Positions 28,901 through 40,975 of a stretch of DNA of 64,000 bases are shown piece after piece (positions within the stretch are counted from its first letter, which is position 1; the number at the start of each line of letters is the position of its first letter). The position numbers and the translations under genes were made by a program. This stretch comes from Sparassis latifolia (lineage: Eukaryota; Basidiomycota; Agaricomycetes; Polyporales; Sparassidaceae): positions 248,001 to 312,000 of the forward strand of contig CM031560.1 in the NCBI GenBank assembly GCA_018466975.1, read 5' to 3'. The notes beneath the pieces are model-generated. The model was not told the origin of the DNA. It was given only the letters and a program-made list of their open reading frames with translations, and did no database searches.

Positions 28901-29688
28901 CGGCAAGGCCAGGAGGATGAGAACCTTTTCTCCCATCTTTGTCTCCACAGTCTGGATGAAGTCTTCACTCATCCTGCCAAGATGCTTTTGAGCATAGGCA
29001 ATTTGCCCAGCTCGATCCATCTGCAACTCCTCCGTCTTCTTTGTAGTGAGCACTTTCAGTTCATCTTGCTCCTCATCGGTCAGGTTGTGCCATTTATCTA
29101 TGAATGCCTTGGTATACCAGACCAATTTCTCAACTTGATCCTTCATATCAGGATGCTCCTGGTCAACCCTTTCCAACAGCTCCTCTCACCATGCCCAGTG
29201 CGCGGTCTTTCGCAAAGACCACTTCTGCCTCATCATCTTCTTTCACATATCGGCTGCATCTTCCTCCACCGAGAATGGCTCTACATCATTGTTGTCCACA
29301 GTGGCAGGATCAGTCCCACCTTCACCTTCAGTCAGATCAGGATAATCGTCATCCTTGGCCATATGTTCAGCATCTGCGAGAGAGAACCTGTGATCTGTCG
29401 TGCCAGGAATGATTCTGAGATCCAATGCAGCCTTATTATTTGTGAACCAGTTGCCAATTTGCTATGCAGCCAGTGAGAAGATGCAGACTGAAAAAATTTA
29501 CCATGTCAACATACTTAAGTGTTAACCTTGGGCCTGTCCCATCCCTTTGCATTCGCCCTTGCTGTAATCGCCTCTGAGACCTTTTTCACAACAGCTGCAC
29601 ATGCACCATGCTTGCTGTCTCTCCACTTAGGGTAGTACAACACCATCATGGAGCCATAGGACTTCGACCAACGAGCTTTGCCAGCCAT
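25911..29688 (-). pseudogene. KDZ-associated accessory gene, unknown function
   Basis: Multi-exon minus-strand gene upstream of the transposase. It starts at 29686-29688 (MAGKARWSKSYGSMMVLYYP ... ITARANAKGWDRPK). A probable intron of about 65 nt follows, then IGNWFTNNKAALDLRI and an acidic Asp/Glu-rich stretch (about 29243-29425); a helical charged region at 28865-29176; VPDELKDNDVEEEDEIALTD near 28650; a Ser/Asp/Glu-rich region with GKGKGKQPAMRKKHVPPHSE (27776-28297); and a lysine-rich end AQAAKAKAPAQKKKRSRK (stop at 25911-25913). The KVSEAITA...WF.N arrangement recalls proteins that I remember next to transposons in agaricomycetes, but they have no known function. Exons 26.3-27.6 kb are poorly resolved and some frames contain stops, so the gene may be partly decayed. 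Confidence 0.5.
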
Positions 29689-31348
29689 GGTTGATAGTAG
29701 GGCTTTTGAAAGGATGAAAGTACTGGAAATGCTGTTGTAGCAGATGGTGGGAAGAGGCAAGATGGAAATTTGGGCAGGGCCAAGGGTTTAAAAAGTGCAC
29801 ACGATGGCGCGTGATGCAATCATGTGACTTAATCGCCTGTGCATTGTCCGCGTACTGGCATGGCTTCGCCTTATTCATGCTTCATGCATACAAACTCAAG
29901 TATTACAAAATTTTCTAACTACAAAGATGGAAAACAAAAGGTGACTTGTAATGACTGAGGGCAGGCCCTCCCTCATTTGCCACAAGCACCAGAAAGAAGG
30001 GAAAAACAAGAGAAAATAGACTAGAAGGAAAGTACAAATACAATCTGCAAAACACCAAAAGGAAGTCAGAAAACTGTCGCAAAATGTTAGGAAATGCTCA
30101 CCTCGCACGCTGCATTGCTCACACTGCAGTGACCATCATCAATTTTGAGTACATATGTAAGAGGCTGTGGAAACATCAAGAGCTCAGTATTCTTCAAAGT
30201 GCAAGGCAAAAAACTCACCAGTTCTTTCAATCCACTATAGGATTTGGCCTGGTCTTCATTACTGCCATAAAACCCACTAAATGCTGAAGAATCATTGTCA
30301 GTATCTGTATAGAGTGCTGTGGAGTACTTACCACATCTTTCTTACACTTCCTGTACTCGCACCATATCATGCAAAAACAAACAAACAAGTAGAAAACACT
30401 GACCTTGTGGAGCAGGCCAATGGCAGCTCCACACACGACTCGCACAGCACAAGGCTGATGGCCAGCAACAATGTAATGTGCAGAGCACATATGCACCTAG
30501 ATGCAAGTATGCCGAAGTGCATTGGCACCGAAGTGCAAAATCCCCAATTCTCATATATACCGGGTGAGAGGTGCGAGTGGGTCGCCCCCACAATGTGGAG
30601 CCCTCTGCAGCTCGTCGCTGCATGCCCAGTGATCCCCCAAATCTCAAATACCAGGTGAGGGATGCGAGTGGGTTGCCCCTGCAATGCGGAGCTCTCTGCA
30701 ACTCGACATCGCATGCCCAGTGTGATCCTCAAAACTCACATGTACCCCATGACTGGCCAAAGACCAGCCATGGGATGAAGTCAGTAAAGTGCATATTACA
30801 TAATACTATCTACAGGAAAAGAAACAGTTACCTTACAAAGGCATATGCAAATAACTGAGCTTTGACACTGCATGCCCATGGCAACATGCAGCAACAAAGC
30901 TCAGCCACTTGAGGCCAGCTTGCTAGAAGAGGATGGTGGTGGTAGAGAAGGAAGAGAGAGAGCAAGTTGCACCAGCTCATAAAACCAACTATTTGGCCAT
31001 GTTTTTTTGGTCATGTGCCTCAGACACCAGATGCGTCAAACACCTTCCATATGCAGAAGATGCACACTGGTGGCTGAGATATTGCTATATTTGGACAATT
31101 TTTGGACTTCGATCAAATTTCAGCCACTGTCCACTAGATTTTGGGAAGTCCGGCCCTCCAAGCATATCACGTGATCTCCATGGGCTCACGCGCACAAGTT
31201 ATTTTGATTACAATCACTGTAATCTGATCTATCCCTCTCTCTCTCTCTCTTGCTCTATCCTTGCTGTCTGATCTCTGCTATATTTCTGTTGCTGTGCCTC
31301 TCCTGCTTATTCTCAGACATCTATTTCACTTCTTTTGTATATTCTATC
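29689..31348. promoter_or_regulatory. Divergent promoter region inside the KDZ element
   Basis: Separates the minus-strand accessory gene from the plus-strand PHD-like gene. Contains the 91-bp tandem repeat at about 30553-30760 and a CTCTCTCT run just upstream of the plus-strand start. No supported gene. Confidence 0.45.
30553..30760. repeat. 91-bp tandem repeat, about two copies
   Basis: GTGAGAGGTGCGAGTGGGT at 30564 recurs as GTGAGGGATGCGAGTGGGT at 30655, and the following CTCTCTGCA...CGCATGCCCAGTG segment also recurs. A partial third copy may follow. Confidence 0.8.
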
Positions 31349-34117
31349 ATGCACAGCCAGTCCGGAAAGTGCACACAGTATGCTCAGCCTGCCCATCAGA
31401 CCTCTACCTCACAGTCTGGTGTCAGACAATCTACCTCCAATCTGCGCTCAATCCCGAAGGATCTTGCGACTGTGGGTACAAGCCAGGACCGGTGTCAAGC
31501 TTTCAATCTCGATCAGGCTGATCAACCAATTGGGGAGGCATCTTGTCCCATAGATCTGCACCACTGGCTTACTCTCCTGGCTGAACTTCGCAAAAGGACA
31601 GACCAGGTATGTTTCTATGTTTCTAATAGTAAAAACGTTTGTCAAGTAAGCAACATTTCCTTTGATATTTTTATGACAGACTCTACCGTGCATTCGCCAA
31701 TGCCTCACATGACCCCCTAAGGAGATACTATGTCACAATCGACTCTGAGTGTGGATGAGATGATGGATGTGGATGATTGGAAGCAGTTCCAGTCGAGGGA
31801 AGTGGAGATGACAGGGGGAGCCTTGTGCATAGAGGTTCATATGAAGATGCCAATGAAGCTGATCAGTTGAAGGGGGAGATTCTGGATAATGACTCAGACC
31901 GAGGTGACATGTTTGTAGTAAATCGCGATCACATGGGTAGCCCGCCTCTGTCCAATGATGAGTCAGATGAGGCTAATCAATTGGACAATACCGATGAGGA
32001 ACCAGAGGAGACAATCCACCAGTTACGGAGCTTTGCTCCTGTGTCAGATGTCAAGCAGAACATCGAGGAGGACATCGAGGAGGAGGGCAAGCTGAGGACA
32101 AGAATGAGGATGAGGATAATGATGAGGACGAGGATGTAGGAAGTGTTTCTGTCCAGCCCTCACCTGTCTTTCAGAGCTGCCCATCTCACGGAGTCATATG
32201 CAGGCTGAAAGGACGTGCATCTGCTGCTAAAGTGAATGCCTCTCGACGCTGAAGCAGTCGACTCTTAGCCAGTCCTGTAGTGTCTACCGCTGCAGCTGTT
32301 AGTGAACATGAGCACAGTGCACTCACCCCCAATCCAACTATGCCTCCTTCTACTCGCCCACCAAAGTGTCAACATCACAAGGTCTTCCAGACAGTACAGA
32401 AGTCTGTAGGGTTGCCGACAGGTGAACGTGGCCCACTCGACAATGGTGCGTTGTTGAATTTTTGGCAGTGCATCTTTATTCTTATGACATTAGCCTCTGG
32501 AATGTTACAAGCCTCCGATGACCTGCATGTGGTCTCTCAGCTGCCAAGCCCAGTGTCAGTTGTTTCCAATGTCATCTCCAATTCTGATGTGGTGTGTTTT
32601 CTCTCTTTAACATATGAGTCTTGCTGACTCAATGCACCTAGTATTACTTTCTCTGCCAATAAGGTGGAGACTTGGTCAACTGTGACCGTCCTAACTGTGG
32701 CAGAGCTGTTTGCTTGCATTGCATTCCAGATCTCCGGCAGTGGAATATGACTGAGCAGATGCAGTTTGAATGTCCGGCCTGCACTACAAAGCATGGCGGT
32801 GGTGCGATGCAGGTATACCATGTAGGTTATATGCATTCTTTACTCCCACAGAAGCTGATGTCTGAGAGTTATCAGGGCCTGTATAGTGTCTAATCTGCGG
32901 AAAAACCTCGGGTACCATTGACGAAAGATCTTCGGATTCTCGGCAAGCCTGAGATATTACAGACTGCAAGGTTGGATACCTCCTCTTTGGTTTTGGTTCA
33001 TCTGCACCTGCACTCGCTGCCTGAGTATGGTACCATCGCCAATCTTGTGGAGGAGTATCTTCGAGCCTATTACGTTGACCGCAGAGAGTTCGTAAACTGG
33101 CTGGATGTCATCTTTGACTTGGAAGGCTCAGAGGCCACAGAAGGTCATTGTCTTCATATGCTCGACATAGTGTCAAAAATTCGATCGTATGTCATCTGCC
33201 TTTCACATTGACTCAGAGCTAATCCCGATCTTTTCCTGTGTCACTAGCTACAAGCCTACCCGCATGCTAATTCTTATTTATACATACCCCACGATGACAC
33301 TGGTGACTTGTTTTACAGCAGCCACTAGGTAGGCACAATTGATACTGTAAGTCTCTCATAACCGATGGAACCTTGTATTCACTGATTCGTCACAGTTCTT
33401 CAAATTTGTTGTCTGTGAAGACCTCATGGCGCTCTCCCAAGAGGTGCTGACAACATTTGTGCTGCTGGCTTGTGGTTTCATGGTGTCAAAGGCAGCTCCT
33501 GGGAAGACTTGGTCACAGTTTGTACATAGTATGTTCTTCCCATTGCCCTCCACTCACTATTAGCACTTTTACACATGCACAGTTTAGCTATAAGCTCCCC
33601 CGGGTTTTGGCATTCACAGCGCTGGCACTGTCTTCTATCAGTGCAGCCCCCTTCTTTTCTGGATTCATGTGCCATGTCTTTATTGAAGGAGCCACTGTCA
33701 GTGACCTGCTGATGAGTGAACTTCTCGCCAGTTCAGGCCCATTGGGCAGGCACTTCAGGGTCATTCTCTTGGAAGGAACCACTCAGGATCATGTCATCAG
33801 CTGTGGTGATGCAATGACTGGTGATTTGGATAAGGCCAGGCATAAGCGAGCATGGGCAGAGTTCTACAAGCTGACCATCTCAGAGTACATCTGGGATCAT
33901 CCCAGGATTAGCCCCTATGGTTTTTTTCAATCGAGTTCCAATGCAGTGCGACACTTGTCTTCGCTTAGGCACTTTCATCTTCTTCGATCGTAAGGGCACT
34001 TCTCCCCAGACTCATTGCTATCGCTGCAAGCATTGCCATGCTGAGTGGAGCTTTGAGCCTCCGCAGGATGGCAGGCTTCTGAAGGAGTTCAACGAAGGTT
34101 ATTCAGCAGTAGTTTAG
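31349..34117 (+). pseudogene. PHD-like zinc-finger accessory gene of the KDZ element
   Basis: Probable start at 31349-31351 (MHSQSGKCTQYAQPAHQTST); the first exon ends near 31605 with an intron ending in GACAG near 31680. A long acidic region (31777-32139) and a Ser/Thr/Pro-rich stretch follow. Then comes a cysteine cluster, GGDLVNCDRPNCGRAVCLHC with a further C-x2-C (FECPACTT), at about 32660-32815, PHD/RING-like in spacing. The C-terminal half (32918-34117) includes LVLVHLHLHSLPEYGTIANL, FSGFMCHVFIEGATVSDLLM, LTISEYIWDHPRISPYGF and a final Cys-pair region with CDTCLRLG and CYRCKHCHAEWSFEPPQDG. I remember this layout from uncharacterised agaricomycete proteins linked to transposons. Several joins are uncertain and near 32640 and 33240 exon boundaries are unclear. 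Confidence 0.55.
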
Positions 34118-34139
34118 GATATATCATACCGTGTCTTTG

Positions 34140-34345
34140 TTATCCACTCCTTTCCCTTTGTATGATATTAGTTGTTGTCATATGCTTTCTATTTCTTGCC
34201 CACCACTTGCCCTTTGTACGATATCAGTTGTTGTCATATGCTTTCTGTTTCTTGCCCATCGCTTACCCTTTGTACAATATGTGTGGTCATTGTATGCTTT
34301 CTTTTTCTCCCTAAATGTGTTGTCTTTGTACAGTATCAATTTTTA
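34140..34345. repeat. 56-bp tandem repeat, about 3.6 copies
   Basis: CCCTTTGTA-type word starts at 34154, 34210, 34266 and (as GTCTTTGTA) 34322, exactly 56 bp apart, each followed by a TTGTCATATGCTTTCT-like segment. It lies directly after the stop of the PHD-like gene. Confidence 0.88.
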
Positions 34346-34869
34346 TAGTTTGCTTTTGATATGAATTTTGCGGTCTGCATTCGATATGTCTGTAGTGATA
34401 CGATATGAAAACTACACGGATGAGTTTGTCAATGTTTTCTCTCATTTCGGTGAAGAGACTCTGACATAAAGGAACCTTGGAAAATGTGCTGCAGTCATGA
34501 GGTCACATGACTCTGGGAAAATTGCGATCATGTGACAACTTTGCATGATGTGCTGGCACTGTGCAATTTTTTATAATCCTATTTTCATTATCTGATGGCT
34601 TTTCAAGGCGGAAGATTCTGACATAGTCTTCCTTAATCACATAAATGTCATTGAAATGCACAGGAGCATAGATTGTCTGATGAAAAAGGTCATAAAACAG
34701 CTGAGATGATGAAGAGGTATTTTAGTCTGACAGGCTTACCTCTTTTTCTTTACTAACGTGAATTCTGTGTGCAGTGCACTGACACTTGATGAATTTCTGT
34801 GAAAGAGGTAATCTGAGTTGCTGAGGGAGGCTACTTGTTTTTATAATACTCATAGGCACACTGCTCCAG
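34346..34869. other. Spacer inside the KDZ element
   Basis: AT-rich, without a supported gene; could hold the promoter or first exons of the following dioxygenase gene. Confidence 0.35.
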
Positions 34870-36129
34870 TCGCTGACATTGAACACGAGAGAATAAGGTC
34901 TGTTTGATTCCATGATCTACATTTGTGTTGCTTATGATCATGCAGAACACGCCTCCAGCAGCAGGCATTGAAGGAAAAATCCCTTATGGCTCAACATGTG
35001 GATTTCACATTGGCACCCCATGCTGTGGAGCTTGACCATATTGTCACTGTTGTTGCCTGTGCACTTCTGAATCTCAGTTTGTCATTTTTGCTTGTTTCAA
35101 TCAGATGCATATTGATTTGCCGTGTTACTAAGTCCATGTCGATTTTTACGTGACGGACAAGAGAGTGCTAAAGAAGAATGGCAAGCAGGACGGCCAAGGA
35201 CTAATGCTAGTCATCTTAGAGCCTGCAGTTATTCTGGACACGAACAATAAGATTCTTACATGGTATATGCCAGGTATCTTGAGACAAGCACATATAGTAA
35301 GTCTTCCCTCTGACTGCTGTCACTTGCTAATATAAGCCCTAGAATGACTACAACGACGTGACTTGTGGAATAAACCAGTTACTTCAGAGAACAGTTTCAC
35401 AAGGTGGAAATTTTTGGACAGATGCAGATCTGTTCATTACAGCCTCCAGTGGACAGTTCAACCCAGGCTCTCTGGACATCTCTGCTGGATGGTTTGCACG
35501 AGGACATAATGTGAGTTTGGACATCAATGCCACATTTATATGATCTGAGAAGAGCATGCATGCTTTAGACAAATCTTGTTCCGTCTGTGTCATTACGAAA
35601 TGAACTGGTCAGTAATTGGCTGGAGAGGACCTCATTTGTTGAACAGTTGCTGAACACAACTTTATGCCTGATAAACCAGCCACTCTATTTTGCAGGCATT
35701 TCTAGCAAGTTGAAGATTCAGCATGAGAATGTTCTACAGCAGATGCATGAGAATGTTCAATGGTGGCCCTCAAATTTTACAGCAATGGGGATTATTGTGA
35801 ATCGACGAACAATTCCTCATCGAGATGGCAAAGCCTGGCATGCATGCCTTGATTTATTGGCCAGTGTGGGTACTCATAAATGGGCAGTCCTTCGATTGGA
35901 TGATCTGCAAATAGAGCTGGGTTACTGCCCTGGAACATTGATAGGAATCTGGAGAAGAGTTTTAGAACATAGCTGTGATGCATGAGAGGAAGGTGAGAGG
36001 ATATGCATAGCACACTATATGTGCTCAGCAGTATTTGAGGCATTGAAGATCAACAAAACCTCATGGGTAGAATATGGGACATATCTCGCACTGATGACTC
36101 CCCAGTATGTAGTGTGTCAGGGGTTCTAG
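34870..36129 (+). pseudogene. TET/JBP-like 2OG-Fe(II) dioxygenase, carried by the KDZ element
   Basis: Enzymes of the TET/JBP family oxidise 5-methylcytosine or thymine in DNA with 2-oxoglutarate and Fe(II). Firm exons: about 35132-35296 (GLMLVILEPAVILDTNNKIL), 35343-35510 (NFWTDADLFITASSGQFNPG ... AGWFARGHN) and 35569-36129, with introns 35297-35342 and 35511-35568, all in phase 0. The catalytic part has the HxD motif (His codon 35818, Asp codon 35824, in IPHRDGKAW), a distal His (codon 35968, in VLEHSCD) after the YCPGTLIGI strand, and a 2-oxoglutarate-type Arg (codon 35998, in GERICIAHYM). One in-frame TGA (35983-35985) sits between the distal His and the Arg; the frame is otherwise open to TAG at 36127. 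An in-frame TAA near 35129 marks either a lost codon or an unrecognised intron. Upstream exons (34880-35100) are unclear. Family assignment is from remembered patterns in fungal KDZ-linked dioxygenases. Confidence 0.75.
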
Positions 36130-36414
36130 CAGATACTTCACAATTAGTTTAATTGATGGATGTAATCTGGCTCTTAAATTGGATTCAGTGGCACTGAATC
36201 ATTTGATATGAAGGATATTGGTCTCAGAATGTGACAGCAAAGGACTGCCCAACTCTTACACAAACCCTGAAGGTGGTCTGACCTGGCGCATTACAGCCGA
36301 TGGCATCACATGTGACAAAACCTGTATATATACACTTGGTGAAGGTCTCAGCTTTAAAACTCCTATGTGTGAAGGGAATTTCAGACTTTCTAATTAAAAC
36401 AAATAGAGGATGCT
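36130..36414. other. Spacer before the right arm
   Basis: No feature recognised; probable 3' untranslated sequence of the dioxygenase gene. Confidence 0.4.
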
Positions 36415-37220
36415 ACTTGGCTGAAGCCAAAGTGTGGAGAATCCTATATAGGATACAAATTTTAAGAGTCTCGGCCGAGACCATTATTTTCAATAACCCT
36501 ATATAGGGCATCCTCGGCCAATGTCATAGTTCAGAAGACCCTATAGAATAGAAATTCGACTACCTTCAGCCAAGGCCAACATTTATGCAAGAACTATATA
36601 GCGTACATTCGGCCAAGGCCAAAATTCAGATATCTCTATATAGGTTAAAATTTGATGACTCTCGCCAAGGCCACCATTTTGACAAGAACTATATAGGATA
36701 TCTTTAGCCGAGGCCAAATTTCAGACAATCCTATATAGAATGCAAATTTCTTGACCCTTGGCCACAGGCACTATTTTCACAAAAATCTATATAGGGTACC
36801 CTTGGCCATGGCCAAATTTCAGGAGATGCTATATAGGATGAGAATCAAATTTCATGTGCCTTGGCCAAGTGCACCATTTACACAAAGATTCTATATAGGC
36901 TCACTTGGCCAAGCCCAACTGTCTGCAAACTCTATATAGGATTGAAATTTTATGACTCTTGGCCAATGGCACTATTTCAGCTACAATTTATATAGAGACA
37001 TGGCGGCTGACCCCAAAATGCCCAACAACCTATATAGACTTCAAACCACACCTCCCTTGGCTAACTCCCAAATATACAACTCAGCCTATATAGCCTACTT
37101 ATCTTGGCCAACCCTATATCTCCATCCTATATTATATTCTTGGCCAACACTCAGTTTTATGGAAATTTGCACAAAATATTCCACCTCAGTTATATGGACA
37201 TTTGGGTATATATTGGCTGA
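36415..37220 (-). repeat. Right inverted arm of the KDZ element
   Basis: Inverted copy of the left arm with one or more extra repeat units (about 805 bp versus about 710 bp). Ends GGTATATATTGGCTGA at 37220. Confidence 0.9.
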
Positions 37221-37460
37221 ATGGGCTCGAGATCATCCATGAAGCAGTTGTATCCTAAGGAACTCAAGAAGAATGACCTTGTCTTGCTCGAATGCGATGT
37301 CATTCGCTGAAAGGTGGATCCGAAAGGCAAAACTGCCTATGACAAAACTTGGACGAAATGGCACACGGGGCTCGAGCTTGCTGGAGTGGCATGGTTGTAT
37401 GAAGGACCTGAAGATTCCAAACCTTCCATCCCTCGCACCAATATCTCATCCTTCATTTGA
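37221..37460 (+). pseudogene. 3' coding remnant of unknown family, right flank of the KDZ element
   Basis: From the first base after the arm, a frame reads through SMKQLYPKELKKNDLVLLEC, an in-frame TGA at 37308-37310, then VDPKGKTAYDKTWTKWHTGL and ends at TGA 37458-37460. The KKNDLVLLEC ... W...L pattern resembles the C-terminal end of a family I remember from agaricomycete hypothetical proteins. It may be the other half of the gene broken at 19741 or an unrelated decayed copy; the junctions do not align cleanly enough to say. Confidence 0.45.
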
Positions 37461-39300
37461 AAGATGGTACAATTACCTGATACCATTTCTGATTTCTCTG
37501 GATTAATAACTCAGAGCCTTTGGTTGGTATCGATTGTACTTTTATGACTGTGTTTGTATTGTATTGTACTTGTATTTGTGTATGTTATCAGCTCAAACGT
37601 CGGTGTGTGAACTTTGTGAACTTATTTTCTCCATATCCATACCATATCCATCCGGTGAATCGGATTTGGCGTGCGAACGCAGCGCCGTCTACCCCAAGTT
37701 TTATTTTCCGGCCCAGGTGCGCTAACTGACATGCTCTCTAGTCCTTCTCTCAGCCTTGGCATCTCAGACGTTGCCTTCTGGGTGCGCTGGATGACAATTC
37801 GGCATCAGAGACAAAATCCAAACTGTCTCATTGTCAATCTCAATGGCATGCTCGCCACGCGAAGCCTCACTGGTGATCGCAATCGAGAAACTCGTGGTTC
37901 AACTTTTGTGAGTTATCTTGATCCCGAAACATGCTTATATTCGCAGGCTATCAGATACCTGACCTCGAGGACCCGTCCATGGTTGCACCAACATACGACA
38001 CCTTGGTGTTCCTCCTAATAACACTCCTATGCACCGAAAGTTCTTGTCGGTCATCTCAAAATCAATTCATCTTTCCAAGACTATCTGATCAGATCAGGAT
38101 CTTCATGCGTCTGTATATTCCTTACTCAACTGCGTGTCTATATTCCAGTGCAAGTAACACAAAGTGCCGTTCCCCGCATTGGTGTGGGTACCCGTCGTGC
38201 CGAGGTGCACACTGTGAAGATGTTATGGCATATGTACTATAATTGAATATTGTCTTCAGGGATGGTCATTTGAGCTCGCGAGGTGAGTCATTCGCAGCGA
38301 TAGAGAACCGTAAGATTTTTGATCTCACATTCGAGATTGCACAGGACATATCGTGCTGCAGGATCAGCACATTACCGAGCGGCCTTGTTGTGAGTTTGTC
38401 TTTTCCTCGTATCATGGGCTCAATATTGACTCCCCTCGCCGTTAGGATTCGTGTACAGTAACAGCAGTATTTTATGAATTCTCACATCACCAAGGATCCC
38501 GCGCTCAGCGTCGTCTCTCCGCATCCTTTCGCTGTCAGTGACAGTGAGCACAAATATGACTGCGCTCCCATCCCAAGCACTGCCCTACTGCTATCGGTGC
38601 AATTTCCAGGGTTTCAGAAGTGACAGCAGCACATGAATATTCCGATGTCACCCAATGCTTCTGAGTATATGGCCTCGCCGTACCCCTCGGGAAAAAAACT
38701 GTGGCAAATTGCATGCACCGAGTTGAACAGTCTATGGTACTTGTGATCAAGAATGTCGCCATCTATATTCTATATATTTTTCACCTATGGACGTTCTGCC
38801 TGACCATATTGTCCACCAAGGCATTGTCCACCAGTGCATGCTGTCGTAGGTATGCGATACCGTCAGTATGCCAGATTTTATTGCGCGACCGACTTCATGT
38901 ATACGCATCTCTGTATGTGTACATTCAATCCAGCCAGAATTTCAGATCTACAAACAGCGCACTCGGCCACTATCTAAGTACAAACTGTTTACAATTCGGT
39001 ACACGCAGCCCACGTCTCTCGTGAAACACTCGTAAGCCTGTAAAATTACAAAGGAAGAAAAACAATGTCGAGAGTAGAGTGGTAAAAATCATACGTATCT
39101 CCGGTACCTCAACCTATTTCCGAAACTTGAGTACGTATAGCACCAGACAAAGAATGATGTCCTGCATAGATGAACTCGCACTGCCTGCACATTCCAACTC
39201 TCAAGTTACCCACCTGTCCTCCCCGCAACGTTGCAGCCTGCCAGCTGCGCTCGCTGAACCAGAGAGCCTCCACCGTCCTGTTTCTCCTGACTTCGTCTGC
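37461..39300. other. Unit 1, non-coding block
   Basis: Homologous to 46.9-48.4 kb and, more loosely, 55.7-56.5 kb (for example the CCCGTCCATGGTTG and TCGGTCATCTCAAA words are shared with unit 2). Short frames in the three copies are not conserved, so I call it non-coding or decayed. Confidence 0.5.
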
Positions 39301-40975
39301 TCAAATGCTCGATTGGTGCACATCGGCATTAGATGTAAGAGGCACTCCAGACAACTGTCCGTCTTCAACCTGCAGCTCGGGAGTCTTCGATTGACATGCT
39401 GATACAGCGAGTGAATCACTGTGATAAGGCTCCAATGTATTGAACCACTCTTGGCCAAAGGACAGCATAACTTTGACACCTCGCCGACGCAAGGCATTCA
39501 GACAGTCCGAAATGTGCCGCTTCTCTTCCTCGACAAAGCCTTCATTTCTGAGAACCTCCAGCATGAACTCCTGCAGTGTGAGAAACTGCTGCTCATCCAG
39601 GATACGGGCCACGCTCTCCTACTCGCAATCTGCTCCGTCTGGCACTATCTCTATGATTAATCTGTGAAGGCGGCAATTGGGGGAAATGATGTGCAGGGTC
39701 TCTGCTAAAGATATGCCTGTCACCAGCTTCAAAGTGAGGTTGCGAAGTGCAGTGCAGTTATCCGTATTCAAGTGGTGCACTGTGGGTGACATTAGATCTC
39801 ATGATACCACTGTGATATAGGGTGTAATACTGCCACTGGTATGGGAGGTAGTTCCAAGAGGGAGAAATAACCATAGATTCTCCAGCTGAGTTCCACCATG
39901 CTCCAGTAAGTTTCCGAGAGAAGATAGAACTTGATCAATTACATCTACGATCAGTGATCTCAGACTCGGGATGGATGCCTGCATCAATACCAGCCAGTCG
40001 AGAATTGCTATAAAAAGCACTGGATCTACTGCAGGACCTGTCAATTTCACTTCAGTAATTGCAGGATATCGCAATGCTGCAATAGTAATTGGGGATGCCT
40101 GAGATGTCTTCACTGATGAGTTCTGCTCCTCTAGGCACTGCAGCTGAGGTAGTGCATGGATGAGGCATTGAAATTGGCAGAAATTCTGGAACTTGCACTC
40201 CCATAATGTCAGCCTGATAACACATCCAAGTTGTCGAAAGCCAAGCAGCAGTGTGTTTGGATGCATAACAACTGCATCCCATTTGAGGCCAGAGATATGC
40301 AAGTCTTGGACTGCTGGGAACAGTCGTCCAAGGATAAGAGGAAATCGATGCACCCATGCAGGCTTTGAATCCTTCAGATCTAGTATGAGCACTGCTCGCA
40401 GAGCAGCTGCCATATACGAGGCCCTTGATGTCTGCACAAGAGCTTCAAAGCACTTGCTGGATCGTAGAGCCAGTGTAGAATCATAAAGATGATATCGGCT
40501 AGCAGGGAGCCACGCGCGACAAATGAGAGCACAGTTGTACAGCATCCCCTGCTTGGTGATGAATAAATCTCTGTCGCCATCCACAAAGCTGATTATATGG
40601 TCTGTCAGCTCAGGAGGAAGCCTTGGTATATTCGTGTACTATGGACGAGAATGTTGATCATTGCACAGACAGTGGTCAATATTCAGATCTGGGAGTAGGA
40701 TCTGGGGAACGTACCGGCATGCATTCCCAGATTGCAGCCACCCACCGCCAACGGTCATCCATCCGAGAATAACCCGGCTTAACTAGAGGATGCAAGATGA
40801 CCAGTCATGTTGGTCATCCACTTTGAGAGTTTAAGAGTAGGAACTAACTGGGGGAAGTGAATTGGGGCAAGGCGAGTTCAGGAGAGTGGTGTTCGGATGC
40901 CAAGGTGCGTGCGAGCGACATGAGTTCGCGCCAGGTGAGTTCGGACAAGGGGGCTTCACGCAAGGAAGGACTCAT
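39301..40975 (-). pseudogene. F-box protein, copy 1 (nonsense codon)
   Basis: Four exons by comparison of three copies: 40849-40975, 40715-40782, 39837-40638 and 39301-39779; introns of 66, 76 and 57 nt with matching phases, 1476 nt in total (divisible by three). The N-terminus begins MSPSLREAPLSELTWRELMS (start at 40973-40975). The conserved WVAAIWECMP precedes the F-box core IPRLPPELTDHIISFV, and leucine-rich repeat-like sequence follows (LQDLHISGLKW, LIRLTLWECKF-type strands). F-box proteins link substrates to SKP1-cullin ubiquitin ligases, with the downstream repeats binding the substrate. The third intron has shifted its donor relative to copies 2 and 3. A TAG at 39619-39621 replaces a Trp that copies 2 and 3 keep (E-W-E), removing about the last 105 residues. 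The 3' part is otherwise open, so the lesion looks recent. Confidence 0.8.

Larger units (their letters stand above)
19742..37220. mobile_element. Giant KDZ-type DNA transposon (17.5 kb) carrying a TET/JBP-like gene
   Basis: The element starts TCAGCCAATATATACC and ends with the reverse complement. The two arms are inverted copies; they match collinearly for the first 470 bp and less exactly for a further 230-330 bp. Inside are, on the minus strand, a KDZ transposase (about 20850-25708) and an accessory gene (25911-29688), and on the plus strand a PHD-like accessory gene (31349-34117) and a TET/JBP-like dioxygenase (about 34870-36129), transcribed divergently from about 29.7-31.3 kb. KDZ transposons associated with TET/JBP genes are described for basidiomycetes. 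All four genes carry stop codons or disrupted exons, so the copy looks inactive. No convincing target duplication is visible: the right flank ATGGGCTCGAGATCA and the left flank sequence GGGCCGAGGTCA (ending 10 bp before the arm) are only loosely alike. Confidence 0.85.

Noticed and set aside
19721..37236. Target-site duplication of the giant transposon
   Set aside because: GGGCCGAGGTCA on the left and GGGCTCGAGATCA on the right are similar, but the left copy is not adjacent to the arm and the match is imperfect.
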